Of a stretch of DNA of 64,000 nt, positions 1 through 15,433 are shown in pieces. The position numbers and the translations under genes are program-made. Origin of the DNA: Epiperipatus broadwayi (Eukaryota; Onychophora; Udeonychophora; Euonychophora; Peripatidae); assembly GCA_028023455.1 (NCBI GenBank), contig JAQFVV010012476.1, positions 2,215,820 through 2,279,819 of the forward strand, given 5' to 3'. The notes beneath the pieces are model-generated. The model did no database searches, was not told where the DNA came from, and saw only the letters and a list, made by a program, of their open reading frames with translations. Within the stretch, counting starts at the first letter, position 1, and each line of letters opens with the position of its first letter.

Positions 1-4440
<4,440 letters not shown>

Positions 4441-4514
4441 TAGAGAGAGAGAGAGAGGGGGGGAGGGAGGGAGGGAGGGAGAGAGAGAGAAGAGAGAGAA
4501 GAGAGAGAGAGAGA
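4441..4514. repeat. (GA)n / (GGGA)n purine tract
   Basis: Pure purine run on the plus strand: GAGA units, then GGGA units, then GAGA/GAAGA. It is a low-complexity tract. The minus-strand ORF across it (S/L/P-rich) is an artefact of the tract. Confidence 0.95.
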
Positions 4515-5154
4515 TGTTAACTTGTTGAATAAACTGCCACCTATTTTTAAACAAAAAATAAAACAAAGATAAAAAACCTCTCAAGACCTCATCCCACCTA
4601 CTGATTGTTAAGTCTAGTGAGTACAGTCCTTGCCCCCAACCATTCTCTACAAGAAGCAGTTTGGAAATAGTTTTGTCCTGCAGTGACCATTTAATTTTTT
4701 TATTTTTTATCTCTTTCCTTTACCACATAATATATTCAAAATATGATGTTTTTGTTTGTTGATTTTAATTTTTTATAAATATTAAAAACAAATTTCTTTA
4801 AGTATGTGACTTTTTAGATTATTTTTTATTCTGAAAGTTTTCGGCAGTCATTTCCAGCTCAATAATTCAAAAGCTTTTTTTTTGTTCTGTATTGATACAA
4901 TTTTGTGTTTCACTACTGGAGTTAAACAACTAAGAACAGCTTTACCCATTATGATTCAAACTTGGATTTTTTTTGTTAATTTTTATTGCTATAAATTTTA
5001 GATTATATAAAGATGTCTATTAATATTTCAGTGCTAATTTTTTTAAAAAGTTCATAAATGAAGATTAACTTATATGATGAAGTGAAGTATGAAAAATGTA
5101 TATCGCTGGTAGCAAGAAAAGATTGAAGTGAAATGTGGTTGAAAGAACAAATGT
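4515..5154. other. AT-rich spacer
   Basis: No feature I can support. The part around 4600-4690 is less AT-rich and may be an old repeat, but I do not recognise it. Confidence 0.5.
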
Positions 5155-5345
5155 CTATCATTGATATTATTGAAAAAATTAAAAGATTGTAATGATGTTG
5201 GGCTGAATATATTATTGCTAAAAGACATTACAATTATTGATTAAAATCTTAAATCAGATCCCAAGAGATTGCAAAATGTCTAGAAAGAGTCCATATGCAA
5301 ATTAGATGAAAGAGATAAGGAAATTCCTGGAGTCATATAGAAAAA
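5155..5345 (+). pseudogene. decayed LINE 3' tail (RTE-like C-terminus), copy 1
   Basis: This stretch aligns by eye to better-preserved copies at 20140-20430 (minus), 26804-27015 (plus) and 34085-34360 (plus). The shared order is a leader about 'gaaaaaattaaaagact', a segment encoding a GHIAR-like motif, 'atcccaagagattg', then 'aaagagaccacatgtgagatgg', which encodes an RPHVRWMD-like motif. That motif series is known from the extreme C-terminus of endonuclease/reverse-transcriptase proteins of non-LTR elements. This is the most decayed copy, with stops in all frames. Assignment to the RTE clade is inference. Confidence 0.5.
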
Positions 5346-5785
5346 AGAAATTATAGATGAAATAAGCTGAAATAAATTTCACTCTCCAGTATTTTAAAAA
5401 TGATGGTAATAATTTTCAGATAGATGAAAAGAATTGTAGATTAGCAGTTATGAATGAAACTTAGTTTTTTTTTAAAATAGCTTAATGTATGCAAACAGGT
5501 TTATAATTTTTAATCACCTCCCATTCAATATGTCTACAGCAATATGTTTGAAAATTAAAAATGAACTGTTAATTATAAATATGATTGAGATACATGAATA
5601 GAAAGAAGATGAACTTGATTTGTAAATGGATATTTAGACATTTTTAATTACAGGATTAACCCAATGGACAAAAAATAATGGAAACTTTCATTAACTGGTA
5701 ATGGTTGTCTGCTTGTGGGATTGTGCCATGGAGCTCTTTTCCCCAGTGGTTTACAATCTAAGACTTCCCTTTCAATTTTATGCTG
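5346..5785. other. AT-rich spacer
   Basis: No feature I can support between the LINE tail and the dinucleotide tract. Confidence 0.5.
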
Positions 5786-5786
5786 A

Positions 5787-5833
<47 letters not shown>
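5786..5833. repeat. (TC)n(TA)n tract, insertion site of the LTR element
   Basis: TC dinucleotides followed by TA dinucleotides run right up to the first base of the LTR at 5834. The sequence after the other LTR (13019 onward) also begins ATATAT, so the target duplication lies in the AT repeat and its length cannot be fixed (ATAT or longer). Confidence 0.95.
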
Positions 5834-7523
5834 TGTAACAGAATCCCGACGATCGAAAGCTTAACTTCCCTTTTATTTATGTATAATGGGTAATTCTTAA
5901 AATTCAAGATCGTCCACCTCCTGCTACCACAAGCAGAGAAAACATATGGACATAAATAAGTCTATATCCATACTTGACTGAACCTGTATGCTATACGGGT
6001 ATAGCCCCAGGTTATATTTCCTGGTCAACTGTCTCCCGACTGCTGTAAGATTTTACAGAGTTACAGCGCTTGGATATTTCTAAATTTTAATGGGATCAAA
6101 ATTCTGCACCACTAGCTTCACGTGTTAATTCAGTACTCAAAATAAAAAATAATTATTTCCCAAACCCTAAGACTATATTACTTTTTGGAGTGGTGAAGAA
6201 CGAGACGAAACAGATTTAAATCAATAAAAGATATTTAATACAATAAATTAAAAATAAAAGAAAACACTCTAAATCATTTACAAACAATAAAAAACAGATT
6301 CTCTGCTATAATGCTACGAGTAAAACAAAATAAAAAGATTCTATAAATAATTGTACATTTATAATTGTCATTCCATGTAGATATAACAAACTTAAAGAAT
6401 GTCTGTATCATTCAAAGGAAGAATTTGGCCATTGTCTAAATTAAAGGTATGTGCACATGTGAATATAAACTGTAGTATACATATTTACCTAGGTTATTAA
6501 GTCTCTGAATTAACTTAAAATCTTGCTGACCACCACGTGGAATTTCTCAACTTCTTTAGCAGGGAACGGTCGCTCTTTGGTTAGATTTGATTGTGGGAAC
6601 TCCTCCATATTTGGACATCAAGGACAAGGCAAAGCGAACCCTCCGGCAGGCACTACATCGGCAGTTGTTACATCTAGATGGGAACCATTAGAACACAGTG
6701 AGTCTGAATCAGCAAGCGATCATGACAGCCCTTAGACAGCCATTCTTGATAAGTCACTGATGTTAGAAATCATATCTTGTTAATTATGGCTGCTTATTAT
6801 CGGAGCAGTATTTCCACCAACGTCTCGACAAGAAGTCTCTAACTCTACTAATAATAATACTTTTTAATTAACATTCCCCAGTTCTCTGTCCTTTTGATCC
6901 TTTGTTTTTGCTTTTGTTCACACCTTTTCTTTTCTGAATGTGCCTTCGGCCATTTATATAGATTTGCCTTTACATAATTTTGTAGCACTATGTACATTTA
7001 TTTATTTCTTTTTTTTTCTTTTAATTACACAGATTTTTAAATAAATGTTTTTCCTTATTTTTATTTTGACAAGCATTAATTGTTGCTGTCTTTATCATAT
7101 TTCATATATACTCCATACATGCATTTCGTTTACCGTCAAATGTGTATTTTTATGACCCAGATCCTTATCTTTCGGTCATGTTTTAACTTTCTATTTTAAT
7201 CTTATTTAAACTCTTAAAACTTTACTTTTTCTTATACATCATATTTTAGTTTGTCTTTCATTTATATTTCTTTATCACTATTAATTTTCTAATGTACAAT
7301 TTCAATATTTCTAACTTGACTTATTTTTCATTTCACAAAATCTTGACTTTGGAGGGTAAAAGATAAGAATCTTTTCGATTCTAATTCCCTCTCTTTTCTT
7401 AATTAAAACATTTCTTTGTTTATAATTTTTTGAACTCACTTTTTAGTATTCCAAATACAATATTCAATATTCTTTAAATGTTAAATATCTATATGTGTGA
7501 TCGCAGTATGTGCGATCATCACA
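5834..7523 (-). repeat. downstream (3') LTR of the gag-only element
   Basis: Plus-strand ends are TGTAACAGAAT and CATCACA. It is 1690 bp, against 1663 bp for its partner. The gag-proximal boundary follows from where similarity stops: after ATCATCACA, this copy runs into TTACACTG while the other runs into ATATAT. The 70-codon plus-strand ORF at 6523-6735 lies inside the LTR, is not preserved intact in the partner, and is not a gene. Confidence 0.9.
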
Positions 7524-7531
7524 TTACACTG

Positions 7532-7543
7532 TTCCCCTTCTTT
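7532..7543 (-). other. polypurine tract
   Basis: On the minus strand the sequence reads AAAGAAGGGGAA, about 8 bases from the LTR start TGTGATG. This is the position expected for the plus-strand primer of an LTR retroelement and supports the minus orientation. Confidence 0.75.
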
Positions 7544-8333
7544 AAAATTTTTTCTTAAAAATTTTAATTTACTGCATTGAAAGCTAGCTGCTCCTAACTA
7601 CTGTTAGAGCCATCTCATATCTATGTACTCCTCATACTTCATGATGAGATTATTCCTAGAGAGACAACCAGGCAAATTACCTTCCTACTCTGATGATCCA
7701 ACCAGCATTACTAAACCAATTTAATCTTGCTATAAACAATACATGAGTTTTATTTCTGCCTCCTACTTGTATATACAGGTTCGAGTCCACAGGATATCTC
7801 TGTGACTCGATTAAACCTGTTCATACCTCACATTTTACAAACGATAACCCTCTGAGTGACAACACTGGTCACTATCCCAAGGTGGGTTGGGAGGCTGGCA
7901 TCTTTTTATCCAGCTCATCCATGAGCTCAGAATATTTTACTGATAGCTCGTATTTTTATAAAGGGGTTCTTTCCCCATACATTGGTTTCTAATCCATTGA
8001 TTCACGATATTTGTCAAATATCTAACTGGAAATCTTAATCCAGTGAGTCATTATAAGAAGGGGATCTCTGTCCCTGTCTTCTCTCTTTAATAAGATCTGG
8101 TGACTGCAGAACTCACACATGAAAGCATAACAGAGATGGCTTACTATATACTGCTAAGATCCATCTACAAATATCTATACCTACACACCTTCAGTTTCTA
8201 TCTACGATCTCACACTACTATCTATCTGATGCTTTGTCTTAGTTTGGGTAGAGTCCTTTATACTGTTTGGCCATTTACTGTCTCATTATTTCCTTATATT
8301 ATCCTGATCAGTATTAAGTCTATTCTTCATTGC
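7544..8333. other. non-coding 3' internal region of the gag-only element
   Basis: About 790 bp between the end of the gag frame and the polypurine tract. In a complete element pol would follow gag here. I find no RT, RNase H or integrase motif in any frame, so this part is either degraded or was never pol. Confidence 0.6.
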
Positions 8334-9782
8334 TCATGATCCAATTCCATTTCCAATCTTGTTCCAGTGAATCGTCCTTTCTTTACGATGGTGTTTATAT
8401 TTTATCTGAAGGTTCCCTTTCTCTATTGACTTCACATCTGCCTCCTCTGGGATGCATATTTTGATCCCTACATCCTCGGTCTTCAGTTCTGTCATATGGA
8501 CACTTCCATTCAGTCTCCAATCTTTGTTGTCCATTTTCCTGCCTCCTTGGGTTCCACTCTGTAGAATATCTCAGGTTTTCTTTCCATTGTCCTTTATTAG
8601 GATACCAACCATTTTTATTGTAAGTGGTTCTTTTGGAGGTGGTCTCAGTTTATATCCATCCTCCTTCTGGTCAGCCCTGATGGTATCCAAAGCATTCAGA
8701 AACTCAGCCATACAGTCCATTGTCTTCCCCTTTGTACTGATTAGTGTCTGTTCTATCTTTTTTGGGAACCTATGCCTAGTTATCTGAATTATTTGCATAT
8801 CAGATAATGGGTTTGCTGTCATCATCCATAACTTGGCCATTTGACGGCGAAAGAATGTTGTAAATGACTCCTCCAATCTCCATTTGTCCTATGTTATCTG
8901 ATGCAGCATGTCTTCTTGGATTTTGTCACTCCAATAACTGATCCTCAATGCTTTATGGTATCCTGCAAATGTGGTGGGCTTCTGGAACAGGGAGTTCCAC
9001 CAGACTTGAGATTCACCCTGCAAGTGACTGCAGGTGACCGCTATCTTGGCCTCCTCATTCATCCTACTAAACTTGAAATACCATTCCAGGCTTCCCAAGT
9101 GCTCCATAGGGCTTTCTCCAGGATCTCCAGTGAAAACTTGTATTTTGAGAAATTGGTGGAAGCCAATAGGATAATCCATGCTATTTCCATAGCCCATATC
9201 AGTACATTCTCCAGTGGTTCTTGGTCCTATGCCCTTTACTTCAGTATTGGCACTGTTATTGGCTGACCTACTTATCCTCTCTTCAAGTTTAGTGTCTAAC
9301 CTTTCTACTGCCTTGAATATCTGACTTATATCCTCCTGCATGCCTGCCAGAATCCTATTATCTTCTAGTCTTATCACTTCAACTTCTTCTTTATCCAACT
9401 TTCTTATTCCCTGACACCCTCTGTCTATCCTCAGATCAAACTCTGCTGACTCTCTATCTATACTCTTGGCCCTATCTAATTCATCATATACATATGGCTC
9501 CATACCTCTTTGTTCATCCCACTTAATTTCCCTGTCATGTCTATTTCCTGTGTCCTTTGCCTCTGATTGCTGGATTAAGTCATTTCTAAACTCTTCTATG
9601 GCTTCAGCAATTCTTTTCTGGTTGTCCATTTTTATCTTTATCTGCCATTCTTCCATCCTTCTCTCTTCTCTATACATGCATTCTTTCATGAATTGCTGTT
9701 GCTCAACCCTCATTTGTATTAGCATATTCATTATATCACTATAGTTTATTTTCTCTTTCACTTCCTCCTTCTTATCTTTCAT
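8334..9782 (-). pseudogene. gag: gag-like protein of the LTR element, two in-frame stops
   Basis: A single minus-strand frame of 483 codons starts with ATG at 9782. It is broken only by TAG at 8889-8891 and TGA at 8571-8573, with no frameshift. Residues 1-75 are highly charged and Q/E/M-rich, probably helical or coiled coil. Residues about 215-320 match the retrotransposon gag core (Retrotrans_gag type): a 'FTGDP' start, an aromatic-rich helix with WYFKF, then CSHLQGESQVWW. The core continues in the same frame past the TAG, with more helix-like sequence (SFTTFFRRQM). I see no CCHC zinc knuckle in the C-terminal part, which is K/E-rich. Gag assembles the particle that packages element RNA in the cytoplasm. 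Because both lesions are point stops, the frame is either recently dead or depends on stop readthrough. A family search of other copies would decide. Confidence 0.8.
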
Positions 9783-11333
9783 TCATTTCTCTTACTTCAT
9801 TTACTTGAAGGTCCATTTTAGTTTGGTACCTTGTATGCATAGATATAAATTTTATTCAACCCTTGATCGGTGTTTATTAATATTATGTTACTGAACTTTT
9901 CTGGATAGATTTATATAAAAAAATTCTTTCTACTGACTCTTTGCTTTTTACTTTGATTAGCTATTTAATTTCTTTGTTATCTGTTAGTTAGTATTTAGAC
10001 CACTAGCCAACCCAAACATCTGCACTCTGGTTCACCATCTTGTTTGCCTGCCCTAGATTAGTTTGATTGCCTGTCCCATCTTGATGATTGTCCTATATTT
10101 CCCTACTTATGCAACTCTTACTCCTATACTTCAATTAATGATGCACTTATCTATTTTTTTTAAAATTTAACTTAACTTAAACACTACTTTATTCCTCTGC
10201 TAATGATATATATAAATAAATTCCTTTCTATTTGACTGTATTTCCAACAGTACGCATTTCTGATATATTTTTCTAATATTATGTTTATACTTTTCCATCA
10301 CTTTAAGGTTATGGTTGTTTCAAAAAAAAATCATACACATATATATTTCTTTAACGTACTAACATCCTTCATTACACACACTATGTTTGTATTTTATTGA
10401 TCACTTTACCTTTTTAAAATCATACATATATATTTCCTTCCATTTAACAGATATACTTCATTGTACAGGCTATGTTAGTAATTTATTGATCAAGTTATCC
10501 TCACAATTATTTTTAAAATCATACATATATATTTTGCCCAACTTTAATATCCTTCATTACACTTACTATGTTTGTAATTTATCGATTACTTTATTTTCTC
10601 GAATATTTAAAATCCTACGTATATATTTTTTTCAACCTAATACACTTCGTTGCCCACATTACTCTTGTAATTTATTGACTACTTTATAATTAAGGCTATT
10701 TTTTTTCTTAAAAAGAATCATACACATATATATTTTTCAACTTACTATATATGTGACTATTTTATTATTTATAATATTTTATTTTCAGCTTGACTAAAAT
10801 ATGCTATTATTAACTCACACATATATTTTTTCAACTTCGCTTATATATGCGATTATTCTAGAGTATGACATATATATTTCTTCAACTTAGAGCCACGGCT
10901 ATTTTATTATTTATCATTTATAATTACACCTTATTGAAACTGTTTTATTCTTTTTTTTTCTTCTACTTGACTAAAACAATTTATATTTCATTACAGCAAT
11001 TAGATCGAGACAATCCATTTATTCATTGTCATTATATTTGAATCGCTTGTCTTATTTTTTTATACGTTACTACGAATTTCAAAGCTTTCTTAAATAAAAT
11101 AAATCCCCCTTCTTTCTATCCTTTGTACACATTTGACATTGAAACACATATATAAAGTATTATAAAGCAAAAAAATTTATCCCCTTCGTCTTCGCTTCTC
11201 ACCACTCTGATTTACAACGCTAATTTTATATATTTTAAGAACACGTATATTAAAAACTTCTTTTTTTTAGAAAATATTTACATTATCATATAAAATTATT
11301 CAACACGTGATCACTAATTGCACAGCAATAGAT
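9783..11333. other. 5' leader region of the gag-only element
   Basis: About 1.55 kb of AT-rich DNA lies between the primer-binding-like site and the gag start. It holds a degenerate tandem repeat (listed separately) and no ORF that I would call coding. Long leaders like this are typical of large non-autonomous LTR elements. Confidence 0.6.
10325..10740. repeat. degenerate ~95-bp tandem repeat in the retroelement leader
   Basis: The phrase 'aatcatacayatatatwtt' recurs near 10330, 10418, 10518, 10611 and 10718. Each is followed by a short 'cttcatt...' box and then 'gtaatttattgatyactt'. Spacing is 88-107 bp. The 100-codon plus-strand ORF here (repeated SYIYI / NLLxTL phrases) is a by-product of the repeat. 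Confidence 0.75.
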
Positions 11334-11352
11334 ATCCCGGAACTGGCCCCCA
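11334..11352 (-). other. primer-binding-like site of the gag-only element
   Basis: Directly inside the upstream LTR end (minus strand ...CTGTTACA then TTT), the sequence reads TGGGGGCCAGTTCCGGGAT. It starts with TGG, complementary to a tRNA CCA end, and is followed by 15 non-AT-rich bases in an otherwise AT-rich region. I cannot name the tRNA. Confidence 0.65.
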
Positions 11353-11355
11353 AAA

Positions 11356-13018
11356 TGTAACAGAAACACGACGATCGAAAGCTTAACTTCCCTTTTATTT
11401 ATATATAATGGGGAATTCTTAAAATTCAAGATTGTCCACCTTCCGCTACTGCAAGCAGAGAGAACATATGGACATAAATGAGTCTATATCTGTACTTGAC
11501 TGAACCCGTATGCTATACGGGTATAGCCCCAGGTTATATTTCCCGGTCAACTATCTCCCGACTGCTGTAAGATTTTACAGTTACAGTGCTTGGATATTTA
11601 TAAATTTTAATGGGATCAAAATACTGCAACACTAGCTTCACGTGTTAATTCAGTACTCAAAATGAATGATAATTATTTCCCAAACCCTAAGACTATATTA
11701 CTTTTTGGAGTGGCGAAGAACGAGATGAAACTGATTTAAATCAATAATAAATATTTAATACAAGAAATTAAAAATAAAAGAAAACACTAAATCATTTACA
11801 AACAATAAAAAACAGATTATCTGCTATAATGCTATGAGTAAAACAAAATAAAAAATTCTATAAATGATTGTACATTTATAATTTGTCATTCCGTGTATAT
11901 ATAAAAAAGTTAAAGAATGTCTGTATCATTCAAAGGAAGAATTTTGCCACTGTCTAAATTAAAGGTATGTGCACATGTGAAATAAAATGTAGTATACATA
12001 TTTACCTAGGTTATTAAGTCTCTGAATTAACTTGAAGTCTTGCTGACTGCCACATGGAATTTTTCCACTTCTTTAGCAGGGAACGGTCACTCTTCAGCTA
12101 GATTTTGGTTGTGGGAACTCCTCAGTATTTAGGGCATCAAGGACAAGGCAAAATGAACACTCTGGCAAGTGCTACATCAGCAGTTGTTACATCTAGATGG
12201 GAACCATTAGCACAGTGAGTCTGGATTGGCAAGCGATCACAACGGCCCTTAGCCAGCCATTCTTGATGAGGCACCGATGTTAGAAATCATATCTTGTTAA
12301 CTATGGCTGTTTATTATCAGAGCCATATTTTCCCCAACATCTCAACAAGAAGTCTCTACCAATACTAATCATACTTTTTAATTAAAATTCCCCAGTTCTT
12401 TGTCCTTTCGATTCCTTGTTTTTGCTGTTGTTCACACCTTTCCTTTTGTGAATGTGCCTTCGGCCATTTATATCGATTTACTTTTATATGATTTTGTAGC
12501 ACTATGTACATTTATTTATTTATTTTTTTCTTTTAATTAAACAGATATTTTAATAATTTTTTTTATTTTGACAAGCATTAAATTTTTCTGTCTTTATCAC
12601 ACTCCATATATACTCCATACACGCATTTCATTTTATTGTCAAATGTGTACTTTTATGACCCAGATCCTTATCTTTTGGTCATGTTTTAAACTTTCTACTT
12701 TATTTTTATTTAAACTCTTCAAACTTTACTTTTCTTATACATCATATTTTAGTTTGCCTTTCATTTATATTTCTTTATCACTATTAATTTTCTAATGTAC
12801 AATTTCAATATTTCTAACTTTAACTATTTTTATTTCACAAAATCTTGACTTTGGAGGGTAAAAGATAAGAATCTTTTTGATTCTATTTCCCTCTCTTTTC
12901 TTAATTAAAACATTTCTTTGTTTATAATTTTTTAAACTCATTTTTTAGTATTCCAAACACAATATTTAATATTCTTTAAATGTTAAATATCTATATGTGT
13001 GATTGCAGTATCATCACA
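11356..13018 (-). repeat. upstream (5') LTR of the gag-only element
   Basis: It pairs with 5834-7523 along its whole length, apart from small indels (for example the partner has an extra GTGCG near its end). On the minus strand it reads TGTGATGAT ... CTGTTACA. The 75-codon ORF at 12568-12795 lies inside it and is not a gene. Confidence 0.9.
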
Positions 13019-13048
13019 ATATATATTATAAAGTCTAATGATTCAATA

Positions 13049-13056
13049 TAATATTA
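13049..13056. other. 8-bp target duplication TAATATTA (left)
   Basis: TAATATTA directly precedes the first TIR base and recurs at 15457-15464 directly after the last TIR base. The undisturbed arm of foldback A carries TAATATTA once (about 15644-15651), so 8 bp were duplicated on insertion. Confidence 0.9.
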
Positions 13057-13939
13057 GGTACTTACGGATAATTTGCCTGATGACGTATTTGACCCACCGG
13101 TTTCCCTTCCGGTAGGCATCGCCGATCTTTGTATGACAACGTTGTCATGGCAACGAAGTGACTGGCGTGATTAATCCATCAGAGAGTCAATTTTTTTTTT
13201 TTTTTAACCGCGAGATTTAAAATTCGGAGAGAGATTTTGGAAATTTTTTGATTTTTCTATCTATTGTGATTTTGCTATCCACTTGATAACAGTGATTTTT
13301 TTCCAGCACGTCAGCACCTGGACTCATATTTGAGCGAGTTTATGTGGAGGCAGTCGTACAAAGCGCTGCAATTTTAGAACATATATCCCAATTCAGTCCT
13401 CCACAGTTAACGCTATTTGTAAGTAATTTTAATTTTTTTTTTATAATAATTATAATTTTAGAATTAATTATATTATTGAATATAGACAATAAGTAATCCA
13501 AATGCATGTAAAAGTAACGTCACCATTAATGCCATATTCGCATTAAATCTTTATTTTAAATGTACAAACAATTTTTGTTAATATTTCTTCAATGAATTTG
13601 TAAATAATTTTCAATAATTTTTTTAATAAAATTACCAATATACAGTCCGTTTTTAAAATTACCAAATGCTTGTAGAAACTACGTCGTGTTACACCACATT
13701 TTATACAAGATGGCGATTAATGGTAGATTCGCATTAACTTTTTATTTTTTTTTTAAATTTACAAAAAAAATTTTTTTTATATATTTCTTCAATTATCAAA
13801 CTTCCACTTAATTACATTTAATTTGTAAATAATTTTTGGGTTAATATTTCTACAAATATCAAATTATTTTTCGTAAATTCATTAGCCAATGTATGTAAAA
13901 GTAGGGCATGTGATCGCGATTAATGGCACATTTTTATGT

Positions 13940-15125
13940 GATCGCCATTAACGGCACATTTTCACTAATTTTTTGTTTCTATATTTTGTATTGACCTTAT
14001 TTTGTATTTCATGCATGTAAATTTTCACTAATTTGTTGGGTTTTTTTCTACAAATATCAAATTATTTTTCGTAAATTCATTGGCTATATTTTGTATTTTA
14101 TATCTTGTACTACAAGCTTCGCTTGGCAAAAACACCCAGGGCCCCCCCCCCACAACTCCAGCGCTCCGCGCTGTGATCGCCATTAACGGCACATTTTCAA
14201 TAATTTTTTGTTTTTTTATTTTGTATTGACCTTATTTTGTATTTCATGCATGTAAATTTTCACTAATTTGTTGGGTTTTGTATTTTTGGGTTAATATTTC
14301 TACAAATATCAAATTATTTTTCGTAAATTCATCGGCTATACAGTACGCTTTTAAAATTAGCGAATGATCGCCATTAATGGCACATTTTCAATAATTTATT
14401 TTTTTATTTTGTATTGACCTTATTTTGTATTTCATGCATGTAAATTTTCACTAATTTGTTGGGTTTTTTTCTACAAATATCAAATTATTTTTCGTAAATT
14501 CATTGGCTATATTTTGTATTTTATATCTTGTACTACAAGCTTCGCTTGGCAAAAACACCCAGGGCCCCCCCCCCAACAACTCCAGCGCTCCGCGCTGTGA
14601 TCGCCATTAACGGCACATTTTCAATAATTTTTTGTTTTTTTATTTTGTATTGATCTTATTTTGTATTTCATGCATGTAAATTTTCACTAATTTGTTGGGT
14701 TTTGTATTTTTGGGTTAATATTTCTACAAATATCAAATTATTTTTCGTAAATTCATCGGCTATACAGTACGCTTTTAAAATTAGCGAATGATCGCCATTA
14801 ATGGCACATTTTCAATAATTTATTTTTTTATTTTGTATTGACCTTATTTTGTATTTCATGCATGTAAATTTTCACTAATTTGTTGGGTTTTTTTCTACAA
14901 ATATCAAATTATTTTTCGTAAATTCATTGGCTATATTTTGTATTTTATATCTTGTACTACAAGCTTCGCTTGGCAAAAACACCCAGGGCCCCCCCCCCAA
15001 CAACTCCAGCGCTCCGCGCTGTGATCGCCATTAACGGCACATTTTCAATAATTTTTTGTTTTTTTATTTTGTATTGACCTTATTTTGTATTTCATGCATG
15101 TAAATTTTCACTAATTTGTTGGGTA
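13940..15125. repeat. 424-bp tandem array, about 2.8 units, each with two subunits
   Basis: The hairpin phrase ACAAGCTTCGCTTGG followed by a C-run starts at 14112, 14535 and 14959, a period of 423-424 bp. Within each unit the phrase 'gatcgccattaa' occurs twice (14175, 14366, 14599), giving alternating 191- and 233-bp subunits. The copies are nearly identical, so the array was amplified or homogenised recently. Poly-C runs of 8-9 bases follow each hairpin. Confidence 0.92.
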
Positions 15126-15262
15126 CATTTTAAATAATTTTGTGTTACTATATTTGTATTCACCGTATTAAATTTTCACAAATTTTTTTTTTTTTGTATT
15201 TTTTTCCAGGACCAAGAAAAAGCATGCTGGTGTTCCTTTTGTTTTTTATCACATGCTCAACC

Positions 15263-15433
15263 GATGACGTATTACCCTGAAGGTATACCGGTTTAATGTT
15301 GCGCTTTTTAACGTGACGTGTTCACGTGATATGCGGGCACATCTTATCGAGTAGATGTGTCTGCAGATCACTTGGAGACGTTATCTTAAAAATCACAACA
15401 TTAGACCGGTATGCCTTCAGGGTAATACGTCAT
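15263..15433. other. large subterminal hairpin of the 2.4-kb transposon
   Basis: 15263-15301 (starts GATGACGTATTACCCTGAAG) is inverted at 15396-15433 (ends TTCAGGGTAATACGTCATC), with 3 or so mismatches. The ~94-bp loop has a smaller stem of its own, CACATCT/AGATGTG around 15341-15359. The outer stem includes the inner part of the right TIR, so the right end could fold into a cruciform in competition with TIR-TIR pairing. Confidence 0.85.

Larger units (their letters stand above)
5834..13018 (-). mobile_element. gag-only LTR retrotransposon with long LTRs
   Basis: Two direct repeats, 5834-7523 and 11356-13018, flank a 3.8-kb internal region. Read on the minus strand, each LTR begins TGTGATGAT and ends CTGTTACA. 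A TGG-starting primer-binding-like site follows the upstream LTR (11334-11352), and a purine run AAAGAAGGGGAA precedes the downstream LTR (near 7532-7543). Those two signs fix the minus orientation. The only coding capacity is a gag-like frame at 9782-8334. No protease, reverse transcriptase or integrase motif is visible, although 800 bp and 1.5 kb of non-coding internal DNA remain on either side. It therefore looks like a non-autonomous, gag-retaining derivative mobilised in trans. In the first 63 bases the LTRs differ at 4 positions, so the insertion is not recent. Confidence 0.9.

Noticed and set aside
8452-9744. Plus-strand ORFs of 92-121 codons
   Set aside because: They are antisense to the gag frame, which has a recognisable gag core on the minus strand.
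13940-15125. CRISPR-like array (regular repeats)
   Set aside because: The units are 424 bp with no short repeat/spacer alternation, and the setting is eukaryotic.
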